Assembly (NCBI RefSeq): GCF_003994255.1
Contig: NZ_ML133856.1
Location: 157,565-221,564, forward strand
Reading direction: 5' to 3'
Length of the DNA: 64,000 bases
Source: Brachybacterium paraconglomeratum
Lineage (GTDB): Bacteria > Actinomycetota > Actinomycetes > Actinomycetales > Dermabacteraceae
Shown: in pieces, positions 63,886-64,000 of the stretch
How the letters are laid out: each line of letters begins with the position of its first letter
How positions within the stretch are numbered: the first letter of the stretch is position 1
Notes under the pieces: model-generated
What the model saw: only the letters and a program-made list of their open reading frames with translations
Told to the model about the DNA's origin: nothing
The model's database searches: none
Made by a program: the position numbers and the translations under genes

Positions 63886-64000
63886 TTAAGGGTGTAGGAG
63901 GGGTCTGAAGCCGCCGGCTTCGAGGAGGCTGCGAGCGATGTAGTGGACGAGGTTGCGGAAGCCCAGTGCGGAGCCGCGGAGGTGCTCGAGCCGGCCGTTG
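63886..64000 (-). CDS. ISL3-like transposase, C-terminal fragment (runs off window)
   Basis: The minus-strand frame entering at the right edge reads NGRLEHLRGSALGFRNLVHY, then IARSLLEAGGFRPLLHP and TAA. This is the characteristic C-terminus of ISL3-family transposases. It lies in the chromosomal flank outside attR; the rest is beyond the window. Confidence 0.75.
   Translation of the reverse strand, partial: NGRLEHLRGSALGFRNLVHYIARSLLEAGGFRPLLHP

Overview
The DNA is high-GC and densely packed with translationally coupled genes. It carries WhiB, FurA-type regulator plus catalase, nrdHIE/nrdF, ectABC and a Streptomyces-type integrative element. This indicates an actinobacterium, and the gene set is most like Dermabacteraceae (Brachybacterium-like). 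That genus guess is from memory and not proven by this sequence.

1-13,180: right-hand end of a temperate prophage integrated at the 3' end of tRNA-Glu(UUC). A long leftward early operon runs off the left edge: XRE regulator, antirepressor, AlpA-type HTH, ParB-like protein, clamp-like protein, DnaQ-type exonuclease, WhiB and many small genes. Almost every junction is an ATGA/GTGA stop-start overlap. A rightward lysogeny arm holds a repressor-like HTH protein, a DUF3800 protein, an ImmA-type metallopeptidase and a small acidic protein, and meets the leftward integrase at a shared terminator. One early gene is frameshifted at a seven-G run, and one rightward cargo gene sits against the early operon.

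13,181-47,815: chromosomal core. In order: zincin, two-component system and divergent ABC exporter, tripeptidyl-peptidase-like lipoprotein, tRNA-Thr, FurA/catalase, universal stress protein, acyltransferase, oxidoreductase, class Ib ribonucleotide reductase (nrdHIE behind two candidate NrdR boxes, nrdF 4 kb away), PadR/membrane pair, DUF418 protein. A notable block at 33.2-39.1 kb encodes a 1,322-residue synthetase with the architecture and length of epsilon-poly-lysine synthetase (Pls). It is coupled to an M1 peptidase and faces a phosphopantetheinyl transferase; its adenylation pocket reads as a lysine-like code. Ectoine genes, an AGCS symporter and an acyltransferase follow.

47,816-63,742: an actinomycete integrative and conjugative element (AICE) in tRNA-Lys(UUU), bounded by 47-bp direct repeats. 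Its core, read leftward, is a Pra-like activator, a small membrane protein, an FtsK/TraB translocase, a RepSA-like initiator, Xis and Int, controlled by a divergent GntR/KorSA-like repressor with CTAGGGATA operators. Left cargo (about 7 kb) contains membrane proteins, decayed IS5-family copies, an intact and a decayed phosphoesterase, and an HD hydrolase. Right cargo is lower in GC and looks like a small defence island: a coupled DUF3800/unknown pair and a stand-alone PD-(D/E)XK-like nuclease.

63,743-64,000: chromosomal flank with the C-terminus of an ISL3-like transposase.
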